Source of the DNA: Gammaproteobacteria bacterium
Lineage (GTDB): Bacteria > Pseudomonadota > Gammaproteobacteria > Steroidobacterales > Steroidobacteraceae
Direction of reading: 5' to 3'
Assembly (NCBI GenBank): GCA_030040525.1
Contig: JASHTN010000393.1
Coordinates: forward strand, 1 to 5,473
DNA length: 5,473 nt
The position numbers were made by a program, and so were the translations under genes. How positions within the stretch are numbered: position 1 is the first letter of the stretch; each line of letters starts with the position of its first letter. Shown here in pieces: positions 5,035 through 5,473 of the stretch. Below the pieces are notes generated by a model, which saw only the letters and a list, made by a program, of their open reading frames with translations, did no database searches and was not told where the DNA came from.

Positions 5035-5473
5035 CGGTGCGGGTGCTGCGCCAGGGGTCGATCGTCGCGGATGACTGGACGCTGCTCGAGGACGGCCCCG
5101 CGGCGGCTGATCAGGACACCGGCAGCGCCGCCGCCGGCAGGACGATCGTGCCGCTGACGCGTTGGCGGAGGGAGCGCCAGGCGCTGTTGTCGGGCAGCAC
5201 GGCCGTCGGCGTCCTGCTGCCGAACACGCAGGACGTGGAGGCCGTCTACCCGGAGGTCTCCGACCGGCCGCTGATCGCACTCGAGTTCCCGGCCTTCGCC
5301 GACGGCCGCGCGCTTTCCCAGGCCGTCGTGCTGCGCACTCGACTCGGCTTCAGCGGCGAATTGCGCGCGGTGGGCGACATCACCCGCGACCTGGTGTTCT
5401 GGCTGGCGCGCTGCGGCTTCGACACCATCGTGCCGCGGGGCCACGCACTCACCGCTGCCGGCAAGCTGACCCT
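5031..5473 (+). CDS. DUF934 family protein (cysI partner), 3' end outside window
   Basis: The 147 visible residues belong to the DUF934 family, whose molecular function is not established but which sits next to cysI in many Pseudomonadota. The signature region is clear: LEFPAFADGRALSQA (84-98), GFSGELRAVGDI (106-117) and FWLARCGFD (123-131), including the conserved cysteine C128. The N-terminal part (20-40) is variable and Ala/Asp-rich. Its ATG overlaps the cysI TGA as ATGA, with a GAGG ten bases upstream, so translation is probably coupled and the two products made together. Inference: it assists sulfite reductase, for example in assembly or electron supply. No membrane segment or cofactor-binding motif is evident. 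The family is usually around 160-180 residues, so probably only a short C-terminal part is missing; a cysH gene is a common next neighbour. Confidence 0.88.
   Translation, partial: MTVRVLRQGSIVADDWTLLEDGPAAADQDTGSAAAGRTIVPLTRWRRERQALLSGSTAVGVLLPNTQDVEAVYPEVSDRPLIALEFPAFADGRALSQAVVLRTRLGFSGELRAVGDITRDLVFWLARCGFDTIVPRGHALTAAGKLT

Noticed and set aside
3514..5280. Long minus-strand open frame (588 codons) opposite cysI and the DUF934 gene
   Set aside because: It is antisense to two well-supported genes, spans both of them and shows no recognisable domain; it is a GC-driven shadow.

Overview
This 5.5 kb window is very GC-rich, densely coding DNA from a bacterial chromosome, most likely a high-GC gammaproteobacterium or a related member of the Pseudomonadota. 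The best clue is the sulfite reductase at the right end. It belongs to the CysI type that Pseudomonas and relatives carry directly upstream of a DUF934 gene. No mobile elements, RNA genes, CRISPR arrays or clear signs of horizontal transfer were seen. Two of the seven genes run off the window ends.

Left block (about 1-1840, + strand): the C-terminal part of XdhC, an unrecognised 191-residue helical protein, and a MocA-type molybdopterin cytidylyltransferase. XdhC and MocA together make and deliver the cytosine-dinucleotide form of the molybdenum cofactor to xanthine-dehydrogenase-family hydroxylases. The hydroxylase is not in the window and would be expected upstream. A good sigma70-like promoter overlaps the xdhC stop codon, so the last two genes may have their own transcription start. 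The 191-residue gene and mocA are separated by one base.

Middle block (1841-3207, - strand): a two-gene operon with a GTGA overlap, encoding a MaoC-fold hydratase followed by a CitE-like CoA-ester lyase. Such pairs hydrate an unsaturated branched dicarboxyl-CoA and then cleave or hydrolyse the hydroxyacyl-CoA (mesaconyl/itaconyl-CoA, citramalyl-CoA, methylmalyl-CoA or HMG-CoA chemistry). The exact substrate cannot be read from the sequence. The lyase and mocA converge tail to tail with no base between their stop codons.

Right block (3346-5473, + strand): cysI, the sirohaem/[4Fe-4S] assimilatory sulfite reductase, overlaps by four bases a DUF934 gene that is cut by the window end. The 138-bp divergent region between maoC and cysI holds a strong Shine-Dalgarno site for the hydratase and a near-consensus -10 box only seven bases before the cysI ATG. 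This suggests a leaderless or nearly leaderless cysI transcript.

No clearly undescribed system was found. The items most worth a second look are the uncharacterised protein between XdhC and MocA, the possible Tyr-Cys thioether position in CysI, and the leaderless cysI start.
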